A stretch of DNA of 64,000 bases, taken from contig SZXW01000014.1 of the NCBI GenBank assembly GCA_005862285.1, forward strand, positions 186,001-250,000. Reading direction: 5' to 3'. Source of the DNA: Chlorobium sp. (GTDB lineage: Bacteria > Bacteroidota > Chlorobiia > Chlorobiales > Chlorobiaceae). The notes under the pieces were generated by a model that worked only from the letters and a program-made list of their open reading frames with translations, was not told where the DNA came from and searched no databases. Shown here one piece after another: positions 52,504-61,092 of the stretch (position 1 is the stretch's first letter; each line of letters starts with the position of its first letter). Position numbers and translations under genes: made by a program.

Positions 52504-52944
52504 TCAGCTTCCTGAAAAAGTTTTAATGTAGATTACAATGAACTCGATTTCCTCCGGATTGAACGAGTTAGCCCAGGGAGGGCACATATTCGATTTGCCG
52601 ACCGATGCCGAACCTTCATTGATAGACTTGAACAGCACCTCGTCTGGGAGGGTTTTCATGAAAGCCTTGTCAGTGAAATTGGCCGGGCTCGGAGTGAGGC
52701 CGTAATACTGGCCCGCGCCATCACCTGTCTCTCCATGACATACGCCGCAGTAATGGTCGTAAAGCCGTTTGCCCTCCTTCAGTGCATATGGCTTTTTCGA
52801 TGCAGCTGCCGCCGAATCGGCGGCAGATACTGCATTGTTCGGGGCTTTCGCCCCTTTTTCCTGTTTTTTGCCGCACCCCGTAACGACAATTACGGAAAGT
52901 GCTGCGAATAAAGCGATATTTCTGATTCTCATAGTTTTTTGCAT
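52504..52944 (-). CDS. lipoprotein monoheme cytochrome c
   Basis: 146 residues from the ATG at 52944, overlapping the stop of the octaheme gene by ATGA. Lipoprotein signal ends VVTGCGKK; an Ala/Ser/Lys-rich linker leads to one heme site in YDHYCGVCHGETGDG, with a methionine candidate in KSNMCPPW. This is a cytochrome c class I domain tethered by lipid to the membrane. As last gene of the Rieske/cytochrome b operon it is probably the electron carrier or docking subunit of the complex. Confidence 0.88.
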   Translation of the reverse strand: MQKTMRIRNIALFAALSVIVVTGCGKKQEKGAKAPNNAVSAADSAAAASKKPYALKEGKRLYDHYCGVCHGETGDGAGQYYGLTPSPANFTDKAFMKTLPDEVLFKSINEGSASVGKSNMCPPWANSFNPEEIEFIVIYIKTFSGS

Positions 52945-55559
52945 CACTTTGCGTTCAGTTTCAGGGTCATCAAATAGTTTGTCAGATAAATTCGTTCCCG
53001 TTCCGAGAACCCGTAATTCGGTTCGACAATATCCGGCTTGAACTTGCGGGCATTTTCAAGATGTTTGAAAATAAACCCTGGATTCAGCCTGTTACCGACA
53101 TTCGACAAGTTCGGCCCGAGAGCACCACCTTCAGTACCTACCTGGTGACACGCTTTACACCCTTTCAGATCATACAGCTCCTTGCCCTTGGCAACCTGCT
53201 CTTCCGGAGACAGGGTCGTGATAACCGGAATCTGTTTCGGTATATCGGTCGTCACCAGTTCCTGCTGGAAGTAATTGATGATGACATCGACATCCGACCT
53301 GTTTGTATCCTCAACTTTCTGTGTACCGAGATTGAACTTCGGCATGGTCACTTTCTGAGGCGTTTGACCGGCACTCAGGCCAAACTTCGGCATCTGCTGC
53401 AGGAGCGGACGGATAACATCCGGGTTTGCAAGGAACTTGCGTATCCAGGATTCCTGCAGTTTGCTGCCTGCGACTGTAAGATCCGGAGCATAATCCGCGC
53501 CGATACCCTTGATCGAATGGCAGTTCGTACACTTAACATCACCTATAACCTTTGCAAAATCACCTGTGAACTTGTACGACGGCACACCGGCAATTTTGTC
53601 AAGCTGCTGGCGGGATGGCACCATATATCTGGACGGAATGTTGTTGTCGGTAAATCCGTACAGCACCGATGCCAGGCCGTTGATCTCGCTTTCCGTCAGG
53701 CGGAAGTTAGGCATCCTGAGACCAAGACGATATCCCCTCGGATCTCTCAGCTTCTGCTTGATATAGCTGAGCCTGTCATTCGGTATCGATTTCTTGAGTT
53801 TTCCGAAATCGAGCATATCTACCGGTTTGCTGCCGATCGAGGAAAGTTCCGCCCCGATTTTCTCCTTCATTTCCTCGCCTTTCAGGAAGGTGACGCCCTG
53901 GCTCAGGAGCGATGGAGCAACCTGGACCATCTCCTCCATACCCTGAAGCTTGTGGCAGCCATAGCAGCCATACTTGAGGATAAGGTCCTTACCTTTCCGG
54001 ATGGATTCAGCCTTTATCTCGACCGGTGTGGTATACTTCATCTCCGCGTCATCATCCTTGTACTCGTTGACGATATATTCGACAAGCGCGTTGATTTCCT
54101 GGTCGGTAAAGCGGAACCTCGGCATCTTTGTACCAGGGAAGTAGGCATTCGGGTTCTTGATCCACTTGAACATCCACTCCTTGCTGACTTTGCTGCCGAT
54201 TTTGCTCAGATCGGGAGCATATACCTTCACGTTGTTGCCGCCTTTGCCGTTGGTGACATGACAGAGATTACACCTGGCCTGGCTCCAGAGCTGTTTTCCC
54301 TGATCGACCAGCTTTTCGTCGGGCTTTGCACTTGCATAATCAACATCATGCCGTGTGTTGCCAGACATGCTGAAAAGATAGTCTGCAATAGCTTCAGCCT
54401 CGTCCTGCTTGAAGTAGAACTTCGGCATCCTTGCCTTTGAAAAATATTTCTTCGGATCGAGAAGCCAGTTTATAGCCCAGCTGTAATTGACCTTGGTGCC
54501 CACCTCTGTAAGTACCGGTCCGACATCGCCGAAACCATCGTATCCGGGAATCTTGTGGCAGCTGTAGCATCCGTATTTCCTGACCAGCTCTGTATTCTGA
54601 GCGATATATTCAGCTCCGCGAAGCTGCTTGACGTCACCATGGCAGTTCAGGCATGATGTCTGAGTCATATCACCCTCGAGCATGGGCTCATCCCAATGCT
54701 TCTCGTTTCCATGAGCTTTTACAACAGAAGTAGTGGCCCTGCCTTGACCGCGGTGACAGAACGTACAACCGAATTTCTCGGGATCGTGGTTCTTCAGGAA
54801 AACGAAACTTGCAGGATGCCTGGTAAACGGCTGTTTCATTGAAATCTGTTTCGAACCGTCTATACCGATATGGCATGACTGACAGCGGTCTGCCTTGTCG
54901 ATATCCTTGATATAGACCTGCTTGATCTCTACCGGAACCTTGTCGCTTGTGCCGATCCTCTCCTTTTTTTCATCGAGCACGCTTTCAAGCTTTGAAATTT
55001 CAGCTTGCAGGTCAGCAATACCTGCCGTATATGGTGCTAATGAGCTTTTAAGTCCATCCCCCTGCTTCTGCAGCACCGTCGCCCTGGAGGCAATGGTATC
55101 GATCTGCTTCTGCAACTCGTCCATTTTTTTCTTGTACTCGGGCTTCTGCGTCTTCGTAAAGTAATACTCCGTTTCGAGATACTGTCCGCGGGCTGTCTGC
55201 AGTTCCTTCGTATTTTTTACACTATGCTCATGATTTTCAACCCACTGTGCATTCAGCTTTTTGTACTTCTCCTGCACATCATTGCTGTTAAAAAGATCCT
55301 CGGCTTTCTTGAGCTGTGCCTTCAGTGCTGCAAGTTTCTGCGCGTCTCCGGACTTCTGGAAATCGCTCGCTGCCTTGCTGTACTCTTTCTCAAGCTGGGC
55401 ATGCTTCAGAGTCTTGAATTCCTGCTGGTAATTCTTCCAAGGCCTCAGTCCAAACTCGTCGTCCCATACGATCCAGAGCGTAAGGGCCAGCAAGACCACA
55501 CTGAAAAACACAAAGAGATAAGCTCTGTAGTTTGAATTATTTTTATTCTCATTCGCCAT
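52944..55559 (-). CDS. octaheme c-type cytochrome on a long coiled coil
   Basis: 871 residues. One transmembrane anchor near residues 12-32, then about 165 residues of heptad-rich helix (roughly 45-208, QLKKAEDLFNSND and IADLQAEISKLESVLDEKK), then eight CxxCH sites (CQSCH, CTFCH, CLNCH, CYSCH, CNLCH, CYGCH, CTNCH, CKACH). Later hemes lie in repeated class I modules with MPKF/MPRF/MPNF methionine ligands. The coil would hold the heme string away from the membrane. It lies 61 bases after the subunit IV gene in the Rieske/cytochrome b operon and probably takes the place of cytochrome c1. The architecture is unusual. Confidence 0.9.
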   Translation of the reverse strand: MANENKNNSNYRAYLFVFFSVVLLALTLWIVWDDEFGLRPWKNYQQEFKTLKHAQLEKEYSKAASDFQKSGDAQKLAALKAQLKKAEDLFNSNDVQEKYKKLNAQWVENHEHSVKNTKELQTARGQYLETEYYFTKTQKPEYKKKMDELQKQIDTIASRATVLQKQGDGLKSSLAPYTAGIADLQAEISKLESVLDEKKERIGTSDKVPVEIKQVYIKDIDKADRCQSCHIGIDGSKQISMKQPFTRHPASFVFLKNHDPEKFGCTFCHRGQGRATTSVVKAHGNEKHWDEPMLEGDMTQTSCLNCHGDVKQLRGAEYIAQNTELVRKYGCYSCHKIPGYDGFGDVGPVLTEVGTKVNYSWAINWLLDPKKYFSKARMPKFYFKQDEAEAIADYLFSMSGNTRHDVDYASAKPDEKLVDQGKQLWSQARCNLCHVTNGKGGNNVKVYAPDLSKIGSKVSKEWMFKWIKNPNAYFPGTKMPRFRFTDQEINALVEYIVNEYKDDDAEMKYTTPVEIKAESIRKGKDLILKYGCYGCHKLQGMEEMVQVAPSLLSQGVTFLKGEEMKEKIGAELSSIGSKPVDMLDFGKLKKSIPNDRLSYIKQKLRDPRGYRLGLRMPNFRLTESEINGLASVLYGFTDNNIPSRYMVPSRQQLDKIAGVPSYKFTGDFAKVIGDVKCTNCHSIKGIGADYAPDLTVAGSKLQESWIRKFLANPDVIRPLLQQMPKFGLSAGQTPQKVTMPKFNLGTQKVEDTNRSDVDVIINYFQQELVTTDIPKQIPVITTLSPEEQVAKGKELYDLKGCKACHQVGTEGGALGPNLSNVGNRLNPGFIFKHLENARKFKPDIVEPNYGFSERERIYLTNYLMTLKLNAK

Positions 55560-55626
55560 TTTCAACTGTTTTTTTTGGACTTATTGAATGACCTGTTACT
55601 GTATTCCGGAACCAGACCCCCTCTCT

Positions 55627-56511
55627 TCACACGTTGAACCAGGGGGTAATCCATATGTACTTGATAAGAAAGACAAGTCTCAGCACCATCTTGATCGGTA
55701 TGGACATCATGGTGATGAAAAGAGATGTCGTAACGATATAACGGATCATTCCGAACTCTTTCAGGAACTCCGGCATTTTCTTTTTCAGGTATTTGTATGG
55801 AGCTATCATTCCGCCGATCAGATAACCGTTTACTACGATCGCTCCCAGGATGAACCCCGGCAGCGAACGGGAATCGATGCCAAAAACTGTCGAGAAGTCA
55901 CGTGTCGGCTCAAAAACAACCCTTGCATGATCCCACTCCTGCCATGGCCAGTACCACAGCCAGCCCGGACCGCGGAAAAACACCCCAATCACGATAAGCA
56001 GCAGCCAGAGAATGAAGAAACCGAAAGAAAACGTGATGATGGCAAATTTTCTTTCCTCAAAACTGTAGTAGCCGTTCCCTTTGGGATTGATATCGATATA
56101 GGGAATAGCCATAAGCCCGACAATGATCAATGACGGCAGAACAACGCCTGCAAGCCAGGGATCGAAATAAACGAGAAGTTCCTGAAGCCCGAGGAAATAC
56201 CAGGGTGCCTTGGCAGGGTTCGGCGTCAAGGTCGGGTTCGCTATCTCCTCGAGAGGCGCATCGACCACGATCGACCAGAAGGTGAGAAACACCATAACTG
56301 CAAGTGCGATGATCAGCTCGATTCGCACAAGCGGCTTGAACGTATCGACAAGTCCTTCATTCTCACCGTCGACCGGCTGGCCCACAGCTATGAGCTTGTC
56401 GTTCTGAAAAGCCTGCTGGAACGCCCACACCGTGAAAAAGCTCACCAGGATGACCATGATCACGATGGCGATATTATCAGGCTGGGTAATGATTTCAATA
56501 AAAGGATTCAT
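55627..56511 (-). CDS. cytochrome b subunit IV-like protein
   Basis: 294 residues with about six to seven transmembrane segments. Region PNPAKAPWYFLGLQELLVYF contains the Qo-site equivalent of the PEWY motif, here APWY. Downstream helices match the C-terminal half of cytochrome b/subunit IV. It is separate from the b6-like gene 21 bases upstream, whereas Chlorobium tepidum-type cytochrome b is one protein. Forms the quinone-binding half of the Rieske/cytochrome b complex. Confidence 0.85.
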   Translation of the reverse strand: MNPFIEIITQPDNIAIVIMVILVSFFTVWAFQQAFQNDKLIAVGQPVDGENEGLVDTFKPLVRIELIIALAVMVFLTFWSIVVDAPLEEIANPTLTPNPAKAPWYFLGLQELLVYFDPWLAGVVLPSLIIVGLMAIPYIDINPKGNGYYSFEERKFAIITFSFGFFILWLLLIVIGVFFRGPGWLWYWPWQEWDHARVVFEPTRDFSTVFGIDSRSLPGFILGAIVVNGYLIGGMIAPYKYLKKKMPEFLKEFGMIRYIVTTSLFITMMSIPIKMVLRLVFLIKYIWITPWFNV

Positions 56512-56532
56512 AATTTACTGCGCCCGGTCTGA

Positions 56533-57306
56533 TTATTTATGAGGTTTTGAAATACCGCCGTCCTTTCTGACACGCCAGAAATGAACGAACATCAATATCA
56601 CCGAAACAAGCGGAATTGCCACGCAATGCCAGATGTATGCCCTGAGGAGGGCGTTGTCGGCAACACGGGAACCGCCGAGAAGCGCGAAACGCACATCGTT
56701 GAAGGGTGTGATATGAAGAAACTCACTGAAGGGCCCCTGGTAGCCGAGCAACGGCGTTGCAGCGCCCATGTTGGTACCAACGGTAATAGCCCAGAAACCA
56801 AGCTGGTCCCATGGCGTCAGATAACCAGTAAAACTGAGCATGAAGGTCAGCACCAGCAGGATCACGCCGACACCCCAGTTGAACTGGCGGGGAGCCTTGT
56901 AGGAACCGGTCATGAAAACCCGGAACATGTGAATCATCACGACAATGACCATGAAATGCGCACCCCACCGGTGCAGGTTCCTGAGGATAACACCGAATGG
57001 AACCTGGAACTCGAGATCCTTGATATCCGAATAAGCCTGGCTGACTGAAGGATGATAGTAAAACATCAGTACGACCCCGGTAATAACGAGGATTATGAAG
57101 GCAAAAAAGGTAATGCCGCCCATGCCCCAGGTAAAGCGCAGTTTGACCGCGCCTTCCCTTACCTGTACGGGGTGCAGGTGAAGGAAGACGTTGCCGAAAA
57201 TAGCCTGGGCCCTGTCCCTGACCGTGTTCCGGTAATCCCTTCTGAAAATGGATTTCCAGATAATATTCTTCTTTACCCTCTCTTTGATGTCCGTTGGGTT
57301 ATTCAT
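56533..57306 (-). CDS. cytochrome b6-like subunit
   Basis: 257 residues, four transmembrane helices plus an N-terminal amphipathic region. The two heme b ligand pairs are visible: [20 protein letters not shown] (about residues 108-127) and [20 protein letters not shown] (about 224-243). [13 protein letters not shown] is the conserved loop after helix C. Carries two heme b groups and the Qi site of the complex. Follows the ferredoxin gene by 30 bases. Confidence 0.9.
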   Translation of the reverse strand: MNNPTDIKERVKKNIIWKSIFRRDYRNTVRDRAQAIFGNVFLHLHPVQVREGAVKLRFTWGMGGITFFAFIILVITGVVLMFYYHPSVSQAYSDIKDLEFQVPFGVILRNLHRWGAHFMVIVVMIHMFRVFMTGSYKAPRQFNWGVGVILLVLTFMLSFTGYLTPWDQLGFWAITVGTNMGAATPLLGYQGPFSEFLHITPFNDVRFALLGGSRVADNALLRAYIWHCVAIPLVSVILMFVHFWRVRKDGGISKPHK

Positions 57307-57336
57307 TGTGCCGTATCATTTTATTTACTGAACAGA

Positions 57337-57663
57337 TTACTGGTAACCGCGAAGCCTTTTAAGCTGTTTTTCGTACTGGACCTGGTCCCTTTTCGATCCA
57401 TCCGGATTGAACATTTCGACGCTGGTCCATGGACAGTCGATGGCGCAGATATTGCAGCCGGTGCAGTGCTGCAAATCGACAACCGCAATACCGTTGAAGT
57501 TCAGCTCGGATTCGATAATCGATATGCAGTGCGTCGGACAGGACTGAACACAGATCCTGCAGCCGGTGCACCATTCGGAACGGATTTGCGCAAGACCGCG
57601 CTTGCGCGCTCCTTTCGGGGTCGAATGTTCCGAAGACTCGACTCTTGTTTCATCGATGCTCAT
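57337..57663 (-). CDS. 2[4Fe-4S] ferredoxin in cytochrome bc operon
   Basis: 108 residues with two complete clusters: CTGCRICVQSCP and CTGCNICAIDCP. An N-terminal extension of about 30 residues is polar; the C-terminus is basic. No signal peptide, so it should be cytoplasmic. A ferredoxin inside a Rieske/cytochrome b operon is unusual and suggests that the complex exchanges electrons with a cytoplasmic low-potential carrier, or that the protein is a bound subunit. Confidence 0.88.
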   Translation of the reverse strand: MSIDETRVESSEHSTPKGARKRGLAQIRSEWCTGCRICVQSCPTHCISIIESELNFNGIAVVDLQHCTGCNICAIDCPWTSVEMFNPDGSKRDQVQYEKQLKRLRGYQ

Positions 57664-57697
57664 ATACTTACAGCTATTAGGTAATTAACTTTATCGA

Positions 57698-58252
57698 TCA
57701 TACCCTGAGCAGGCTCTGGGGATAGACCTCACCTGATTCCTTGCCGGGAATGCCCGGGTATTTTATGGTCTTGTCGACCTGAAGCTGGCCGTCTTCAGCG
57801 ATACTGAGCTTGAAGCGGTCCATCGGTCTGGGAGCGGGCCCCTCGAAGTTCAGACCGGTAATGTAGTATCCGCTGCCATGGCAGGGACACTTGAATTTTT
57901 TCTGAGCCTCCATCCAGCTCGGTGTACATCCCAGATGAGTACACCTCGACTCCATGGCAAAAAAGCTGCCATCCTGAAGCCTGATGATCCAGGTACCGAA
58001 TTCACGCTGGTATTGGGAATTGACTGTACCCGGAGGATAGTCGGCCGGAAACCCCACCTTGAATAAAGATGCCGGCTCGAACAGCACGCGCGGGTAAAAG
58101 AACCGTAAAAATGCCGCCGAGTTGATGGCAAGGAACCCCACGAGGCTGCCCCACCCGACACGGGTGAGAAATTTCCTTCTGCTGTCGGATTCGGCCTGGC
58201 CTGAACCTCTTTCTTCGTGATACTGCGTCACGAAATCACTGTCACCCTGCAT
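57698..58252 (-). CDS. petC: Rieske iron-sulfur protein
   Basis: 184 residues. A membrane anchor follows SRRKFLTRVGWGSLVGF, with a twin-arginine-like motif (SRRKF) consistent with Tat export. Cluster ligands: CTHLGC (Cys104, His106, disulfide Cys109) and CPCHGSG (Cys122, His125, disulfide Cys124). It takes an electron from quinol at the Qo site and passes it to a cytochrome. First gene of the operon petC-ferredoxin-b6-subunit IV-octaheme-lipocytochrome. Confidence 0.93.
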   Translation of the reverse strand: MQGDSDFVTQYHEERGSGQAESDSRRKFLTRVGWGSLVGFLAINSAAFLRFFYPRVLFEPASLFKVGFPADYPPGTVNSQYQREFGTWIIRLQDGSFFAMESRCTHLGCTPSWMEAQKKFKCPCHGSGYYITGLNFEGPAPRPMDRFKLSIAEDGQLQVDKTIKYPGIPGKESGEVYPQSLLRV

Positions 58253-58458
58253 AGCGGATTGATTTTTCTTTCAATGAAACCTTTTCTTTTTCCTGATAAA
58301 ACCGGAAGGGGAGGAACGATAAAAAACACGTTCCGTCAAGATATAAAAAAGGTGTGTTACAAACGTCCTTTACAGGAACTATTTTTTATTAACACACCTC
58401 CCAACACACAACCAACGAAACTTAAATCACACTAACACACGTCAAAAATCCCGTGCGA

Positions 58459-58490
58459 GAGAAAGGCGCGTAAAAAACGCGCCTTTTCTC
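58459..58490. terminator. terminator between Cyc2-like and Rieske genes
   Basis: Stem GAGAAAGGCGCGT / ACGCGCCTTTTCTC with an AAAA loop and one bulged base, 36 bases after the stop of the Cyc2-like gene. It shows that the Cyc2-like gene and the Rieske operon have separate transcripts on the minus strand. The 58253-58458 remainder must hold the Rieske promoter. Confidence 0.75.
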
Positions 58491-58525
58491 ATGCCTGTCA
58501 GACGATTACAACACCGTCCCTGCTC

Positions 58526-59857
58526 TTAGAAAGCAAGAGCTGTGGTGAACTTGAAGGTATTCGCATTGTTAAAAATGCCATTAGCATCAGCCACAGGGTT
58601 GTTGCCCTTTTCGAACAGGACATAGGCCGCTGCGAACGACACGTTAGCCCTCGGCCATGCGGTCACGGTAAACGTATAGGTCGGGTTGGTTATATTAGAG
58701 TTACCTGCATGCACCCCGTCAGAACCCCAAGTCTCGACACTCTTGTAGGTGACGGCCGCCTTCAGCCAGGGATAGACGAAATAACCCGCATCGACCTGAT
58801 AGTTGTTCAGATCGTTGTCAACACCCCGGCTCCAGGCTGCACCGCCGGTGAAGCTGCCGTAGTTTCCGGCAATATCGACACCGTAAACGGTCCGGTTGTT
58901 CTTGTACCCGTAAGAGGAGGAGCTGAAGATTCCGGGCAGCGCATTGACTACGCTCGCACCGATCTCAAGAGAATTGTCGAGGCCGATATACTCGTTGCCG
59001 TAGGTTCCGCCTGCACCGCTCAGCACGCCTGCACCGCCGATTTTGAATTCTGCGCGGGCATATTTGATGTCATCGAGACCATTTGTCGTACTGGAATTCA
59101 ACGCCTGGTCCGTGCCATTGCTGACTGCTCCGGCATAGAATCGGAAGCCTCCCGATTTTTCGCCTGTAGCATAGGCAAGCTCGACACCGGCACCATTTGA
59201 CGGAGGAAGAATAGCTGACCAGGTAGCCTCGTCTTCACCGCTCGACATGAAGCTGAACTGATTACCTACGCTGAGCATGAGTCCCGGAGTGAATGTCCAT
59301 GTACCGCGGAAACGGGCCACGATATTGTTGGCGCTCACCTTGTTATTATTACCGGCCGCAAATCCTTCGAACGAGCCGAAAAAGCCGATATTGCTGCCGA
59401 TCGTTCCACCGTAAAGGATACGGGCATCGAAAGGACCTGCCCAGTCTGCAACCTGGCCCGTTTTTACCTGACCATTTTTAGCTCCACTCTTGTACTTTAT
59501 CTCATCGGCATAGTTGAAGAGCGGACCGGTTACGAAGATTGCGACCGGCGCAAAACCAGGGATGTCGGTAGGCCAGGGTGAGCTTGGAAAGGATTTTTTC
59601 CAGCCGTCAGACCCCATTTTTGTCTGCTCCTGTTTTGCATGATCCTCATCCTCTCCACCCGGCCAGCGATAGCCGTTTGCCTTGAAAGCTTCACCGAAAG
59701 CGTTCCTTGCTGGGAAACCTGCGTGACAGGTGTAACATGAGGTCTGGTATTTTCTTGCAAAGGCAGGTATTGCCTGGCTGTCCTGGCTCCAGAACAGCAT
59801 AGGCACCATACCGAGCGTAGCGAGTGATGCAATTTTAACGACGGACTGTCTCTTCAT
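58526..59857 (-). CDS. Cyc2-like monoheme cytochrome-porin fusion
   Basis: 443 residues from the ATG at 59857, with GGAGAGG just upstream. Signal peptide to about residue 29; then FARKYQTSCYTCH (heme Cys41, Cys44, His45) and FGEAFKANGYRWPGG. Residues about 95-443 alternate like an outer-membrane barrel and end in FKFTTALAF with a terminal Phe. The order short heme domain plus porin is that of Cyc2, the outer-membrane Fe(II) oxidase of iron-oxidising bacteria including some Chlorobium. The FARKYxTS variant also occurs in other, uncharacterised porin-cytochromes, so iron oxidation is a hypothesis. Confidence 0.8.
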   Translation of the reverse strand: MKRQSVVKIASLATLGMVPMLFWSQDSQAIPAFARKYQTSCYTCHAGFPARNAFGEAFKANGYRWPGGEDEDHAKQEQTKMGSDGWKKSFPSSPWPTDIPGFAPVAIFVTGPLFNYADEIKYKSGAKNGQVKTGQVADWAGPFDARILYGGTIGSNIGFFGSFEGFAAGNNNKVSANNIVARFRGTWTFTPGLMLSVGNQFSFMSSGEDEATWSAILPPSNGAGVELAYATGEKSGGFRFYAGAVSNGTDQALNSSTTNGLDDIKYARAEFKIGGAGVLSGAGGTYGNEYIGLDNSLEIGASVVNALPGIFSSSSYGYKNNRTVYGVDIAGNYGSFTGGAAWSRGVDNDLNNYQVDAGYFVYPWLKAAVTYKSVETWGSDGVHAGNSNITNPTYTFTVTAWPRANVSFAAAYVLFEKGNNPVADANGIFNNANTFKFTTALAF

Positions 59858-60375
59858 AAACCTCTCCACATTTAGACTTTTTATTGTTTGTTGTTGTTTT
59901 TACTTAACCGCTTTACTACTGAAAAGACGCATACAATTCCCTCGGGTAACACATGGCACCGAAAAAGCGCAACCCGGATGAAACCCGTTCTGGATCGAGC
60001 GAAACCGGACACTCAACCAGGCCGGCGGATATTTGATATAGAGACCCTTGAACTATCAGGATATGCGGGATGAAAGACGACACGAGCGTTAACAACCGCC
60101 ACCATACTTCCTTATCAACAGAAACCGCAACGTGGAACTTGCAATCGGAACGATAACAATCAAACAGCAGAAACAACCAAAAACCAGATCAATCGATAAC
60201 AATCAGGACAAAAAAAAGTTGGAGTCAGACCGGAAACCATCACTAATCACAATAAAAGACGACACAATAAAATCGCCGTTTTTCAGGCGAACGTAAGATT
60301 GCCGAGAGGTACGTTTTGCTCAAGCAATCTGTCTTAACTTAAACCTTGGGGTCAATTAAACGAGGAGTTCAACTT

Positions 60376-60405
60376 ATGCCACAACAGAATTATAACGATC
60401 GTTAA
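60376..60405 (+). other. 9-codon ORF with strong ribosome site
   Basis: MPQQNYNDR then stop, preceded by GAGGAG eight bases before the ATG. Its end overlaps the TAACGATCGTTA palindrome. It might be a leader peptide; chance is possible. Confidence 0.2.
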
Positions 60406-60460
60406 TATTCTTTGCAAAAAAAAAATTGAACTCAATAAAAAAAACTCAAATTTTCTTAAA

Positions 60461-60548
60461 TCAACTGCCCCGCAGCAAGTTTTGGGGTGTTGATTAATAT
60501 TTGATTGATGCTTTCAGAAAGCATAACTTCGGGTAATGCACCCGAAGA
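60461..60548 (+). ncRNA. candidate structured RNA (three consecutive hairpins)
   Basis: Three stem-loops within 90 bases: an imperfect 9-bp stem, a perfect 7-bp stem with CAG loop, and a perfect 8-bp stem with AATGC loop. No poly-T follows, so it is not a simple terminator. Strand is assumed; no homology is known to me. Confidence 0.3.
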
Positions 60549-61092
60549 GAATTCAAACAAATCTCAATCACTTCGGAAGAATATTAAACAATTGTTAAAA
60601 ACTTCCAAATTTTTCCAAAAAATAATTTAATCCCGTTATCCTGGGGTCAGGAAATTGGGCAGCTTCAATCTTCTGCTGAAATATCGAAAAGCTGCCGGTA
60701 TCATCACACTTCACATACCTAACCAAAAGATCAGTATAATAAAAAAAGGTTACAATTGTTATTTGCTAAACGCTGCCGACACTGTTATATTTCTTTGCTG
60801 CAAAAAGCGAATGTTATCACTATCTTCTTTTTAAAAAATAACTTGTGCGCATTCCCGCTCTTTGCAGACAAAGCCTTTTTCCCTCCCATCCTGGCTATGG
60901 GACCTGGATACGAAAATTCTTCTCACTCATCGTGATGAATAAAAGTCCATTTGACAAACCGGATATCCCCGGTATGTCAGCATTTTGTCTTTAAGAAAAA
61001 ACTTTTCGAGCCGGAGAGCGGTTCATAACCCAAAATTCCGGGTTCTCTGGTGAACTTTCTAATTGCACTCAAGGTACAGGAACAATTCTATT

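Larger units (their letters stand above)
59858..61092. other. long intergenic region rich in stem-loops
   Basis: 1.2 kb between the divergent Cyc2-like and ccsB genes with no convincing protein gene. Inverted repeats: TCAAC-CCCC / GGGG-GTTGA at 60461-60494, ATGCTTT / AAAGCAT at 60509-60525, CTTCGGGT / ACCCGAAG at 60528-60548, and GGCAGCTT / AAGCTGCC at 60658-60696. A palindrome TAACGATCGTTA lies at 60393-60404. The dense hairpins could form a regulatory RNA or leader. Confidence 0.45.

Noticed and set aside
53061-54440. 459-codon plus-strand ORF opposite the octaheme cytochrome
   Set aside because: Antisense shadow of a clear multiheme gene; no domain, no ribosome site, composition matches reverse complement of coding DNA.
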